Positions 31,226 through 39,914 of a stretch of 64,000 nucleotides of DNA are shown here, in pieces. Where the stretch lies: NCBI GenBank assembly GCA_040002995.1, contig JBDUDK010000048.1:1-64000 (forward strand), read 5' to 3'. This DNA comes from JBDUDK01 sp040002995 (GTDB taxonomy: Bacteria; Actinomycetota; Acidimicrobiia; Acidimicrobiales; Ilumatobacteraceae). Numbering within the stretch: position 1 is the first letter of the stretch; each line of letters starts with the position of its first letter. The position numbers and the translations under genes were made by a program. The notes below the pieces were generated by a model. It did not search any database. It was not told the DNA's origin and was given only the letters and a program-made list of their open reading frames with translations.

Positions 31226-32632
31226 GTGCCGCTCGTTGCCGGGGTCGACTCGTCGACCCAGTCCACGAAGGTCGAGATCCGCGACGCCGACACGGGCGCG
31301 CTCGTGGCGTCGGGTCGGGCACCGCACCCGCCGACGGCACCGCCTCGATCGGAACAAGATCCGGTGCACTGGTGGGAGGCGTTCGAGGCGGCATGGGCGG
31401 CGGCCGGTTCTCTCCATGTGGCGGCCTTGTCGGTCGCCGGTCAGCAGCACGGCATGGTGGCGCTCGATGGCGACGGCAACGTCATCCGTCCGGCCAAGCT
31501 GTGGAACGACACGGAATCGGCAGCCGACGCGGCCTGGCTTATCGACCAACTGCCTGACGGCGCGGCAGGATGGGCGGCGGCGTGCGGGTCGGTGCCGGTG
31601 GCGGCGTTCACGATCACGAAGCTCTCATGGCTGCATCGCAAGGAGCCCGAGGCCTGGGAACGGATGGCCCGCGTGGTGTTACCCCACGACTGGCTGACGT
31701 CGTGTCTCACCGCACGGTTGGCCACTGATCGCGGCGACGCCTCGGGCACCGGCTACTGGTCGCCGGGCGACGGTACCTACCGATGGGATCTCCTCGCGAT
31801 CGTCGACCGCGACCGTGACTGGTCGACGGCCGTGCCAGAGGTACTGTCCCCGCGGGAACCGGCCGGCCATTGGCAGGGCGCGGTCGTCGCGCCAGGCACG
31901 GGCGACAACATGGCCGGCGCGCTCGGCGTGGGCCTCGCGTCCGGCGATGTCGTCCTCTCGATCGGTACGTCGGGCACGGTGTACACGGTGAGCGAACGGC
32001 CGACCCATGACGCGTCGGGTTTCGTGGCTGGATTCGCCGACGCCTCGGGCGCGTATCTCCCTCTCGTATGCACGCTGAACGCTACGAAGGTCACGGAGGC
32101 TGTTCGCCAGTTGCTCGGCGTCGACCACGCCGAACTCGACGCCCTCGCGCTCGCCTCCGTGGCCGGCGCGGGTGGGGTCACGTTGCTTCCCTATCTCGAC
32201 GGTGAGCGCACACCCAACCGACCGACGGCCACCGGCACGCTGGTGGGTCTCCGTTCCGATACGACGCGCGAGCATGTGGCACGGGCCGCGTTCGAAGGCG
32301 TGGCGTGCGGCCTGCTCGACGGCCTCGACGCGTTGAGCGCCCACGCGCCTACGTCAGGGCGGGTGCTGCTGGTGGGCGGCGGAGCACGGTCGGGGGCGTA
32401 CCGGCAGGTGCTCGCCGACCTGCTCGGCCGGCCGGTGGTGGTCGTCGATGGCGAGGAGCACGTCGCGATGGGCGCATGTGTGCAGGCCGCGATGGTGCTG
32501 CACGACCGACCGGCGTCGGCGATCGCCGGCGCGTGGGGTCTCGGGCACGGACGCAATGTCGAGCCCGATGAGTCGGTCGACCGCGACGCGATACGGGCCG
32601 CGTATACGGCGGTCAGGGACGCCAACGTATGA
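31226..32632 (+). CDS. xylB: Xylulokinase
   Basis: XylB (468 residues) phosphorylates D-xylulose to xylulose 5-phosphate. FGGY-kinase signatures are present: VAGVDSSTQSTKVEIRD (phosphate 1), ALSVAGQQHGMVALD (sugar-binding, QQHG), LWNDTES, PHDWLTSCLTARLATDRGDASGTGYW with the catalytic-base Asp, GTGDNMAGALGVG, LSIGTSGTVYTV and LLVGGGARSGAYRQVLADLLGRPVVVVDGEEHVAMGACVQA. GTG start 3 bp after xylA. The stop overlaps the J-protein start. Confidence 0.96.
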   Translation: MPLVAGVDSSTQSTKVEIRDADTGALVASGRAPHPPTAPPRSEQDPVHWWEAFEAAWAAAGSLHVAALSVAGQQHGMVALDGDGNVIRPAKLWNDTESAADAAWLIDQLPDGAAGWAAACGSVPVAAFTITKLSWLHRKEPEAWERMARVVLPHDWLTSCLTARLATDRGDASGTGYWSPGDGTYRWDLLAIVDRDRDWSTAVPEVLSPREPAGHWQGAVVAPGTGDNMAGALGVGLASGDVVLSIGTSGTVYTVSERPTHDASGFVAGFADASGAYLPLVCTLNATKVTEAVRQLLGVDHAELDALALASVAGAGGVTLLPYLDGERTPNRPTATGTLVGLRSDTTREHVARAAFEGVACGLLDGLDALSAHAPTSGRVLLVGGGARSGAYRQVLADLLGRPVVVVDGEEHVAMGACVQAAMVLHDRPASAIAGAWGLGHGRNVEPDESVDRDAIRAAYTAVRDANV

Positions 32633-33186
32633 CCGACCGCGATCCGTTCGTCGTGCTCGGGCTAGCCGCGGCCAGCGCCACCGAGCGCGAGCTGCGCGCG
32701 GCGCGCCGGCGGCTGGCGAAGGAGATCCATCCCGATCGCGGCGGGGATGCCGGCCGGATGTCGGAGCTGAACCGCGCGTACGAGCGGGCGCTGGCCCAGC
32801 TCCGGCAGGCGGAAGCACAGCGGCGCGAACCGCCGGCCCAGCCCATACCACCACCGAAACCGCCGTCTGCGAAGACCAGACGGCCCGGGCGCTTCGTCGA
32901 GCGCGACGACGCCTCGTTCGCGGTCAGTGTGTTGCCGGTCGAGGCGTTCGAGGCCTTGGTGGTCGCCGCAAACTCGATGGGTCAGGTGCTGCTGGACGAC
33001 CCGCCCTATCTGCTGGAGTGCTATTTGCGCGATCCGGTCGAGTGCTTCTGCCGCTTGGAGCTGTTCCCGGAGGGGGGCGGCTCGCAGGTGGCGGTCACGG
33101 TCGTCACCGCGGAGGGTGGGTCCGGGCCGCCCCCGTCAGTCGACGACGTCCGCGACGCCTTCATCGCCGCCCTCTCCGCGTTCTGA
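32629..33186 (+). CDS. J-domain (DnaJ-like) protein
   Basis: This 185-residue protein begins with a short J domain: FVVLGLAAASATERELRAARRRLAKEIHPDRGGDAGRMSELNRAYERAL, with the invariant HPD at residues 34-36 that stimulates DnaK-type ATPases. A Pro-rich linker (QPIPPPKPPSAK) leads to about 100 residues of unrecognised sequence (FVERDDASFAVSVLPVEAFEALVVAANSMGQVLLDDPPYLLECYL). There is no zinc-finger or CTD substrate domain, so it is a specialised rather than housekeeping co-chaperone. ATG overlaps the xylB stop. Its 3' end lies inside the direct repeat starting at 33181. Confidence 0.88.
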   Translation: MTDRDPFVVLGLAAASATERELRAARRRLAKEIHPDRGGDAGRMSELNRAYERALAQLRQAEAQRREPPAQPIPPPKPPSAKTRRPGRFVERDDASFAVSVLPVEAFEALVVAANSMGQVLLDDPPYLLECYLRDPVECFCRLELFPEGGGSQVAVTVVTAEGGSGPPPSVDDVRDAFIAALSAF

Positions 33187-33251
33187 CGCGCTTTTATGCG
33201 CCTCTGGTGTCGCTTTCGCGCGCGAGAACGGACTGGGGAGGGCGGACGATG
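33181..33251. repeat. Direct repeat, copy A (flanks quinone-oxidoreductase-like gene)
   Basis: This stretch starts at the end of the J-protein gene and aligns with 34239-34299: both contain TTCTGACGCGCTTT, CCTCTGGTGTCG, TTTCGCGCGCGAGAACGG and a purine-rich run ending in ..GACGATGA. The first 51 bases differ at about five positions. It includes the 10-bp palindrome TCGCGCGCGA and overlaps the final codons of the leftward oxidoreductase gene. Confidence 0.8.
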
Positions 33252-34219
33252 ACCTTGCCCCAGGTGCCTCGCGTGGCCAGGGAGGCGATCGCGGCGGGCG
33301 CGTCGGCGAACTCCGCCTCTCGCTGGATGAGGGGCGCGATAGCTCCTCGCGCGTGCAGGGCCATGAGTTCCGCGTGGCAGTGATGAATGAGCGCCGGGTT
33401 GTGACGCTGGTACGCGCCCCAGTGAAGACCGACCACGGAGTAGTTCTTCAACAGCGCATGGTTGGTGGGGAGGTCCGCGATACGACCACTCGTGAAGCCG
33501 ATCACCAAGAGTCGCCCCTCCCACGCAATGCATTTACGGGAGCGGTCGAATACGTCACCGCCGACCGGGTCGTAGATCACGTCGGCCCCACGTCCACCCG
33601 TGAGCGCCTTCACTTCGTCGACGAAGTCACCCGCCAGGTAGTCGATCACATGATGCGCGCCGAGTCGCTCGCAGACCGCGACCTTCTCGGGTCCGCCAGC
33701 CGTCGCGATCACACGGCTGCCCAGAGCGAGGCCGAGTTGGATAGCGGCCGAACCGACTCCGCCCGCGCCGGCGTGGACGAGCAGCGTCTCGTGGGTTTGC
33801 AGGGCCGCCCGACGGTGCAGCGCGAACCAGCCCGTTTGGTACGTGACGATAAGTGCCGCTCCGGCCGCGTCGTCCATCGTGTCGGGTATCGGAAACGTCG
33901 ACGCCTCTGCGGCCAGAACTTGCTGTCCGAGGCCTCCCGTCGGGCGTAACGGCAGGGCGACGACGCGCTCGCCCGGACGCAACGCCGAGACGCCCTCGCC
34001 GACCGCGTGCACCGTGCCCGCCAGCTCGAGCCCAGGAGAGAACGGGAGTTCCGGCCGCTCCTGGTACTGACCACGGCAGAGCAGGACGTCGGGAAAGTTG
34101 AGCGCGGCCGCCGCCACGTCGATGAGGACCTGACCGGGCCCCGGTTTCGGTGCCTCGATATCGTCGAGCTGGAGGACGTCGACGGGCTCACCGAGCCGGT
34201 GTAGCCGCCACGCCAACAT
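33194..34219 (-). CDS. MDR-family NADPH:quinone oxidoreductase-like protein
   Basis: This 341-residue medium-chain dehydrogenase/reductase has the non-zinc quinone-reductase pattern: DIEAPKPGPGQVLIDVAAAALNFPDVLLCRGQYQERPELPFSPGLELAGTV, a Rossmann motif LLVHAGAGGVGSAAIQLGLALGSRVIATAG near residues 145-174, and a C-terminal GTWGKVIVRP. The cysteine and histidine ligands for catalytic zinc are absent. It reduces quinones, enones or acyl-CoA-linked double bonds with NADPH. The last 12 codons (QSVLARESDTRGA) are read through direct-repeat copy A, so the original C-terminus may have ended earlier. Both neighbours run rightward, and the gene is bracketed by the repeats. Confidence 0.92.
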   Translation of the reverse strand: MLAWRLHRLGEPVDVLQLDDIEAPKPGPGQVLIDVAAAALNFPDVLLCRGQYQERPELPFSPGLELAGTVHAVGEGVSALRPGERVVALPLRPTGGLGQQVLAAEASTFPIPDTMDDAAGAALIVTYQTGWFALHRRAALQTHETLLVHAGAGGVGSAAIQLGLALGSRVIATAGGPEKVAVCERLGAHHVIDYLAGDFVDEVKALTGGRGADVIYDPVGGDVFDRSRKCIAWEGRLLVIGFTSGRIADLPTNHALLKNYSVVGLHWGAYQRHNPALIHHCHAELMALHARGAIAPLIQREAEFADAPAAIASLATRGTWGKVIVRPPQSVLARESDTRGA

Positions 34220-34238
34220 GGCGACCGAACCTACTGGC

Positions 34239-34299
34239 TTCTGACGCGCTTTATCGTCCTCTGGTGTCGGTTTCGCGCGCGAGAACGGGGAGGACGATG
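34239..34299. repeat. Direct repeat, copy B, carrying the next gene's start region
   Basis: This is the second copy of the repeat at 33181-33251, in the same orientation. Here the purine-rich tail GGGGAGGAC is the ribosome binding site and the terminal ATG is the start of the GT39 gene. Copy A ends in a similar ATG that now leads into no long frame. This suggests the leader was duplicated when the oxidoreductase gene arrived. Confidence 0.8.
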
Positions 34300-35532
34300 A
34301 GGTTCACCGTCCGTCTTCTCGCGGTGCTCGCCATCGCGCTTACCGTCCGCGTCGGGTACGTCGTGGCCGCGAAGCGCCACGAGCCTCCCCAAGGCGATGC
34401 GATCTTCTACACACTGCAGGCGGCCCAGCTCGCCGGCGGTGGCGGCTTCACCGATCCGATGACCGGACGTCCGGCCGCCGATCACCCACCGCTCACCGCG
34501 CTCTCACTCGTGCCGGCGGCGTGGCTGAGCGACAACGACCTCGTCGCGATGCGTTTGACGAATTGCGTCATCGGCACCGGGGCCGTGGCGGCAATCGCGT
34601 TTCTGGTTTGGCGGTTGGCGGGGCCGCGCACGGCATTGACCGCCGCGGCTCTTGCCGCGTTGTATCCCGGCCTTTGGATAAACGACGGTGTGCTCATGGC
34701 GGAGTCGCTTGCCGCGCTCGCCGTAGCCGTCGTGCTCGTGGCCGCCTACCGGCTCTTGGCGCGGCCGACCCTGCTCGGCTCGGTCAGTCTGGGTTTGCTC
34801 GTCGGCGTCGCCACACTCGCTCGGTCGGAGCTGGTTCTGCTCTGGCTGTTCGTCGTGGCCCCTGTCTTGGTGGTCATGACGGGTCTGGTGAGGCAACAAC
34901 GCCTCCTCTGGGGCGCCGCGTCCCTCGTGGCGGTCGCGCTCCCGATCGCGCCATGGGCTATCTACAACAGCACTCGATTCGAGCGACCCGTAATCCTGTC
35001 CACCAACGGTGGCCCCACCATCGCCGGCGCCAACTGCGACGACACGTACTTCGGTCGGGGCCTCGGATTCTGGAGCTACGACTGCGCGACCGCCGACCTT
35101 CCCGTAGGCGACGCCTCGACCGTGTCGGCCGGCTTGCGCCGGCGCGCGACCGACTACGCACGTCATCACGTCACCCGCCTGCCGCTGGTGGTCGCGGCCC
35201 GAGAAGGTCGAGTATGGAGTGTCTTCAAAGTGCGTGACATGGTCTCGCTCAATCGCGGTGAGGGGCGGGAGCGGTGGGCGTCGTGGCTCGCGTTCGGATC
35301 GTTCTGGCTTCTTGTGCCGGCGGGGTGGGTGGGCTGGCGGAGGTTACGAACGAGCGGCAAGTTCACCGCGCCACTGACGCTTCTCGCGGCGCACGTCGCC
35401 GTGGTGGCCGCGGCGTTCTACGGCCTCGTGCGGTTCCGGGTGCCATTCGAAGTGGTGCTGGTCGTGCTGGCGGCCGTAGGACTCACGAAGGCTGAACGAG
35501 CGTCCGTCGCCGGATCATCGACCTCACCATAG
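34297..35532 (+). CDS. GT39-type membrane glycosyltransferase
   Basis: This 411-residue polytopic protein opens with a transmembrane helix (LLAVLAIALTVRVGYVVAAKR), then DAIFYTLQAAQLAGGGGFTDPMTGRPAADHPPLTALSLVPA, the first external loop with the GT-C catalytic Asp region and the HPPL motif of GT39 proteins. About eight to nine helices follow. An external segment NCDDTYFGRGLGFWSYDC is shared almost word for word with the protein at 43018-44364. Polyprenyl-phospho-sugar donors are expected. GGGGAGGAC precedes the ATG. Confidence 0.88.
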   Translation: MRFTVRLLAVLAIALTVRVGYVVAAKRHEPPQGDAIFYTLQAAQLAGGGGFTDPMTGRPAADHPPLTALSLVPAAWLSDNDLVAMRLTNCVIGTGAVAAIAFLVWRLAGPRTALTAAALAALYPGLWINDGVLMAESLAALAVAVVLVAAYRLLARPTLLGSVSLGLLVGVATLARSELVLLWLFVVAPVLVVMTGLVRQQRLLWGAASLVAVALPIAPWAIYNSTRFERPVILSTNGGPTIAGANCDDTYFGRGLGFWSYDCATADLPVGDASTVSAGLRRRATDYARHHVTRLPLVVAAREGRVWSVFKVRDMVSLNRGEGRERWASWLAFGSFWLLVPAGWVGWRRLRTSGKFTAPLTLLAAHVAVVAAAFYGLVRFRVPFEVVLVVLAAVGLTKAERASVAGSSTSP

Positions 35533-35542
35533 GATCAAACCG

Positions 35543-37030
35543 ATGTCGGGCATCGGGGTAGTTGTGGTCGCCTACAACGCGGCCGCCACCTTGGCGGGCG
35601 TGCTCGACCGCATCCCCGTGTCGTTCCGTCCGAAGATCAGCGAAGTGATCGTGAGCGACGATGCGAGTGAGGACGAGACCGTCGCGGTGGGCCTCGTGTA
35701 CCTCGGCCGTACTGTCGACCTGCCGATCACGCTCATTCGTCAGGACCGCAATCTCGGTTATGGCGGCAATCAGAAGGCGTGCTACCGGCTCGCCATGGAG
35801 CACGGGCTCGAGTTCGTGGTGCTGCTGCACGGCGACGGTCAGTACGCGCCTGAGCTGCTCCCGGCGATGGTCGAGCCGCTCGTCGCCGGCGACGCGGACG
35901 CGGTGCTCGGCTCACGCATGCTCGACAAGGGCGCGGCCCGGGCCGGGGGCATGCCGTTGTACAAGCTCGCCGGCAACAAGATTCTGAGCCGTGTACAGAA
36001 CGCCGTGGTCGGCACCGCCCTGTCGGAGTGGCACAGCGGATATCGCGCGTACCGGGTGAGCGCGCTCGCCGAGCTTCCGCTCGACAGCGCGTCCGACGAC
36101 TTCCACTTCGACACAGAAATCCTGTTGCAGTTCATGGAGGCCGGGAAGCGCATCGTCGAGATTCCCATCCCCACCTACTACGGCGATGAGATCTGCTACG
36201 TCAACGGCCTTCAATACGCGGGCAATGTGACGAAGGCGGTGGTGCGTTACCGCGCCCACCGAATGGGCCTCGGTCGTGGCGATACCGCGTTCGCCAGTGA
36301 TCGCTACGAAGCCAAGCACGCGCCGGACAGCTCACACGGAGAGGTCGTCTCCGAACTCGCGGCGCGACCGCGTTCAAAGGTCCTCGACCTCGGGTGCGCC
36401 GACGGGCTTGTGGCCGAACAACTCCGCGCCCAGGGCCACACCGTGGTCGGAGTCGAGATCGACGCCACCGACGCAGTGAAGGAACGCGTCGACCGCTTCG
36501 TGGCCGCCGACCTCGACCAGGGTCTGCCGCCTGATCTCGCCGACGAAGCCTTCGACATCGTGGTCGCCGCCGACGTGTTAGAGCACCTCCGCGATCCGCA
36601 GCGCGTGCTCGACGAAATCCACGGTGTGCTCGCCGACGAGGCGATCGTCGTGGTAACCGTCCCCAACTTCGCGCACTGGTACCCACGAGCCCGCGTGGCC
36701 ATCGGACGGTTCGACTACGACCGCCGTGGCATTCTCGACCGCGGCCATGTTCGGTTCTTCACTCGGCGCAGCTTCATCCGCCTAGCCCGCGAGAGCGGAT
36801 ACGACGTGGTCGAGAGCCGCGCGCTGGGCATCCCTTTCGAGGTCGTCGATCGGGGGGCGAGTCGGCAAGGCGGAGGGGTCGGACGCCGGCTGGCGGCGAG
36901 CATTGACCGCGCCGGTAGAGCGGTGTGGCCGACGCTGTTCGCGTATCAGTGGCTCTTTGTCATGCGTCCCCGCCGGCCCAGGCATCGAGTCGTCGGCACA
37001 GGGCCGCGTCCTTCGCCTGCCGCGGATTGA
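35543..37030 (+). CDS. GT2 glycosyltransferase fused to SAM-dependent methyltransferase
   Basis: This 495-residue two-domain cytoplasmic enzyme begins with a GT-A family 2 transferase (residues 1-240): VVVVAYNAAATLAGVLDRIP, VIVSDDASEDET (nucleotide-binding Asp pair), LLHGDGQYAPELLPAMVEPL (metal-binding DG at about 98-99), VLGSRMLD and a WHSGYRAYR acceptor segment, similar to polyprenyl-phosphate sugar synthases. Residues 255-440 form a class I methyltransferase: VLDLGCADGLVAEQL (SAM motif I, about 280-294), VVGVEIDATD, FDIVVAADVLEHLRDPQRVLDEIH and VTVPNFAHW. The fusion suggests that one lipid-linked sugar or its product is both attached and methylated. The final 71 bases overlap the convergent membrane-protein gene. 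Confidence 0.92.
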   Translation: MSGIGVVVVAYNAAATLAGVLDRIPVSFRPKISEVIVSDDASEDETVAVGLVYLGRTVDLPITLIRQDRNLGYGGNQKACYRLAMEHGLEFVVLLHGDGQYAPELLPAMVEPLVAGDADAVLGSRMLDKGAARAGGMPLYKLAGNKILSRVQNAVVGTALSEWHSGYRAYRVSALAELPLDSASDDFHFDTEILLQFMEAGKRIVEIPIPTYYGDEICYVNGLQYAGNVTKAVVRYRAHRMGLGRGDTAFASDRYEAKHAPDSSHGEVVSELAARPRSKVLDLGCADGLVAEQLRAQGHTVVGVEIDATDAVKERVDRFVAADLDQGLPPDLADEAFDIVVAADVLEHLRDPQRVLDEIHGVLADEAIVVVTVPNFAHWYPRARVAIGRFDYDRRGILDRGHVRFFTRRSFIRLARESGYDVVESRALGIPFEVVDRGASRQGGGVGRRLAASIDRAGRAVWPTLFAYQWLFVMRPRRPRHRVVGTGPRPSPAAD

Positions 37031-38975
37031 TCGTCCCGGAAAAGCGGTCAGCCACATCCGTGACACCCGAGGCGGTACCCAACGCAAACTCGTCGCTGCC
37101 CGCGTTGTAGTACGTGCCGAACAGCACCGCGCTCCCGTCGCGCACCTGAACAGTGCCCAGACGACGATCAGCGTCGACGGTCAAGTGGTGAACACGGCTC
37201 GCCCCGATCGCAAACGGCGACCCGTTACGTGGCACACCCCGGCCTCGATACACGAAGCGCGCCCGCCCGCCGCCGAGGTACTCGACCGCAATCACGTCTG
37301 GCTCGGCGCCGGCGGGCTCCGCAACCGTGACCAACGGCTCGACGACACCGGACGCCGGCGCCGCGAACGTCACGTCGAGCGTCAGGTATCCGACGGCGTG
37401 GGTGCGCTCAACAGGCGTCCACGCGATGGGCTCCAGCGTCGACGGAGGATGACCGTCGGAGTAGTAGAGCGCCGCGCAGTCACCGACGACGAACAGTTCG
37501 CCGCGTCGTCCCTGCGCGGGCAAAAGGTCGCCCCGTACGACACGCGCCGGATCGTCGAGGTGCAGGAGCTCGTCGACCGACCGCTGGAACCCGAGGAAGC
37601 CCGTGAGCTGACGTTGTTCGCGCGCCGGAGTCGAGAGTCGCTGGTAGAGGAGGCCGAGCGAGAAGTTCGCCCACGCGGTCCACAACGCGAGCACGACAAC
37701 GCCAACGCCGAGCGCACCTCGATGCGACCTCACCGGAGCGAGCGTGAACAACCCGACGATCGCACCGATCGCGAGTAACGGGAAGGCATCGGCGAGGTAG
37801 CGCTGGGCGACGTAGGCGAAAGGGATCACGGCGACCGCCCCGACCGCGGACGAGGCGAGCACAAGGCGGTAGGTGGCGAAAGGGGTGTGCGGCCGGGCGA
37901 GTCCGACGACGGCCACGGCGGTGAGTGCGACCAGCAGCGTGAGCGACGCGGTGACGCTCGACGACAGATCGAACTTGTCCAGGATCACATGACCGAAGAC
38001 GCGTCCGGGTGCCGGTGGAAAGTCGAGGAACGGAAACCACCTGCGGAGGCGCACTCCATCGGGTCGCAGATACGCGAATGCTGTCGTCGGAGCGAACTTC
38101 AGTCCGAACAGGGTCCCGTGATTGGCCGCGAGCATGGCCTGGCGATCGGGATCGATGGCGGTGAACGCCTGATCGCGAAAGGGGATGGAGAACCAGCGCC
38201 CGAACTTGGCGTGGTTGACGACGGCGTAGCCGATCACCGGCACCAGCGCGGCCGGCCACGCCATGCCGGCGTCGCGTCGGCGCGCCTTTGAAACAGTGCA
38301 CCAGACGGCCACGGCGACCAACCCGGCCACGGGCCCGAGCGCGACGGAGGCGCGTGACCACAGCGCGAGCAGGGTGGCCGCCCCGCTCACGAGGAGCGCC
38401 CGTCGCCTGGCACCGTCGACGACACGGACGAGCGCCGCCAGCGCCACGAGCGACCATGCGACGCCCCACGCCGCGGCCTCGTGGTATACCCACGCCACAC
38501 TCGCCAAGAACAAAAGGCTCGAGCCGCCGCCGAGAACGGCGAAGAGGCCGGCGACCCCTATCCGACCGCGCCGCGTCAACTCGCGCGCCGGCGCGACGCG
38601 TCGGTGAACATCGTCGGCGACATGAATGAGCGCGGCCATCGCGACGACGTAGGCGCCGAGCATCGACAGGATCGACAGCCGGCCGTTGAGGCGATGCGTG
38701 AACAGTGCGAACGGCAGGCGCAGCAGGGCGGGGAACGGCCCGAAATAGAGGTAGGCCCGGCCGCTGTGGAAGAACGCCTCGATCTTGAGCAGCTGCGGGT
38801 CGACGTCGAGGTGGCCGTGTAGGAAGGCGTGGGCCTGCGCGTCGAAGAAGTCACCACTGTTCTGGTGGCGCAGCAGATCGAAGGTGCCCCGCGTCAGCAT
38901 CCACGTGAACACCACACCACCGGCGAGGACACCGACCCGGGCCGCCCTGCGCACGTCACTCATCGCCGAGCTCAC
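36960..38975 (-). CDS. Large polytopic membrane protein, GT-C-like, function unknown
   Basis: This 671-residue protein has about eleven hydrophobic helices in the first 450 residues and a soluble 200-residue C-terminus (LFVVGDCAALYYSDGHPPSTLEPIAW; GTVQVRDGSAVLFGTYYNAGSDEFALGTA) that looks beta-rich and extracytoplasmic. The first external loop SGDFFDAQAHAFLHGHLDVDPQLLKIEAFFHSGRAYLYFGPFPALLRLPFAL has the acidic residues and 'Y.YFGP.PALLRLP' layout seen in GT-C transferases. I do not recognise a named family. It may begin at the GTG used here (GTGA overlap with the Sua5 stop) or at an ATG 12 bases later. It ends 71 bp inside the convergent fusion gene. Confidence 0.85.
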   Translation of the reverse strand: MSSAMSDVRRAARVGVLAGGVVFTWMLTRGTFDLLRHQNSGDFFDAQAHAFLHGHLDVDPQLLKIEAFFHSGRAYLYFGPFPALLRLPFALFTHRLNGRLSILSMLGAYVVAMAALIHVADDVHRRVAPARELTRRGRIGVAGLFAVLGGGSSLLFLASVAWVYHEAAAWGVAWSLVALAALVRVVDGARRRALLVSGAATLLALWSRASVALGPVAGLVAVAVWCTVSKARRRDAGMAWPAALVPVIGYAVVNHAKFGRWFSIPFRDQAFTAIDPDRQAMLAANHGTLFGLKFAPTTAFAYLRPDGVRLRRWFPFLDFPPAPGRVFGHVILDKFDLSSSVTASLTLLVALTAVAVVGLARPHTPFATYRLVLASSAVGAVAVIPFAYVAQRYLADAFPLLAIGAIVGLFTLAPVRSHRGALGVGVVVLALWTAWANFSLGLLYQRLSTPAREQRQLTGFLGFQRSVDELLHLDDPARVVRGDLLPAQGRRGELFVVGDCAALYYSDGHPPSTLEPIAWTPVERTHAVGYLTLDVTFAAPASGVVEPLVTVAEPAGAEPDVIAVEYLGGGRARFVYRGRGVPRNGSPFAIGASRVHHLTVDADRRLGTVQVRDGSAVLFGTYYNAGSDEFALGTASGVTDVADRFSGTINPRQAKDAALCRRLDAWAGGDA

Positions 38976-39910
38976 TCATCAACAGCGCGCGGCCCGGCCG
39001 CCTTGCGCAGACGGTCAGCCACGGCCGCACCCAGGCCCTGTTCTTCGGGGAGCACGGCCAGCAGGACGTCGAGTCCATTGTCGTCGGCCGCCCGCAGCTC
39101 GCGGTAGAGCTCGTGCGCGGTGCGGCGATCGTCGGGGCCCGGTCGCCAGACGTCGACGGCAAGGCCCTCAGCCGCCAGAGCTTCTCGGCGGGCGGTCGCG
39201 CTCGATGTCTCCACGATCTCGATGCGACAGCGCGGCGCGTAGTGCGATTCCAGCATGCCCGGCGCGCGGCTGACGCCGGCCACGTCGCGCCGGACGGCCC
39301 GGCCGAGCAGCTCTTCGATGCGCGCAATGGCGAGACCACCGGGGCGCAGCAATACCGGCTCATCGATCAGCTCGATGATCGTCGACTCGACTCCGATCGC
39401 CGAAGGACCCCCGTCGAGGATGAGGTCGACATCTGACCCGAGATCGGCGCGCACGTGATCGGCCGTCGTGGGGCTGACTTTGCCGAAGCGATTCGCCGAC
39501 GGCGCCGCGACGGCACCACCGAAGAGTTTGAGCAACGCGATTGCCGTCCGATGGGCCGGCATCCGTAGGCCCACGGTGTCACGTCCTCCCGTGACCTCGT
39601 CGGGCACGAGCGCAGAGCGGCGGACCACGAGCGTGAGCGGGCCGGGCCAGAACGCACCAGCCAGCTCTCGGGCCTCGGCTCGCACTCCCGAGCCCCATCG
39701 GTCGAGAGCGTCGGTCGATGCGACGTGCAGAATGAGGGGATGGTGATGAGGGCGGCCCTTCACCGCAAAGATCCGCCGGATCGCGCTCACGTTCGTTGCA
39801 TCCGCACCGAGCCCGTAGACCGTCTCGGTCGGGAACGCGACGAGGCCGCCTGCTCGGAGTAGCGCGGCGGCGCGTTCAACATCCGCGCTCACCGCGTGGT
39901 CACGGGCCAT
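38972..39910 (-). CDS. sua5: L-threonylcarbamoyladenylate synthase (Sua5/YwlC type)
   Basis: This 312-residue enzyme makes threonylcarbamoyl-AMP from Thr, bicarbonate and ATP, the first step of the t6A tRNA modification. The YrdC domain is clear: LLRAGGLVAFPTETVYGLGADATN, IFAVKGRPHHHPLILHV (KxRP ATP/Thr site), FWPGPLTLVV, VGLRMPAH, VAAPSANRFGKVSPTTADHV and ILDGGPSAIGVESTIIE. A C-terminal Sua5 domain follows after SRAPGMLESHYAPRCRIEIVE (the APGM..HY.P linker). It lies 4 bp downstream of a hydrolase gene in the same direction. It is a housekeeping gene embedded among surface-polysaccharide genes. Confidence 0.95.
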   Translation of the reverse strand: MARDHAVSADVERAAALLRAGGLVAFPTETVYGLGADATNVSAIRRIFAVKGRPHHHPLILHVASTDALDRWGSGVRAEARELAGAFWPGPLTLVVRRSALVPDEVTGGRDTVGLRMPAHRTAIALLKLFGGAVAAPSANRFGKVSPTTADHVRADLGSDVDLILDGGPSAIGVESTIIELIDEPVLLRPGGLAIARIEELLGRAVRRDVAGVSRAPGMLESHYAPRCRIEIVETSSATARREALAAEGLAVDVWRPGPDDRRTAHELYRELRAADDNGLDVLLAVLPEEQGLGAAVADRLRKAAGPRAVDE

Positions 39911-39914
39911 GTGG

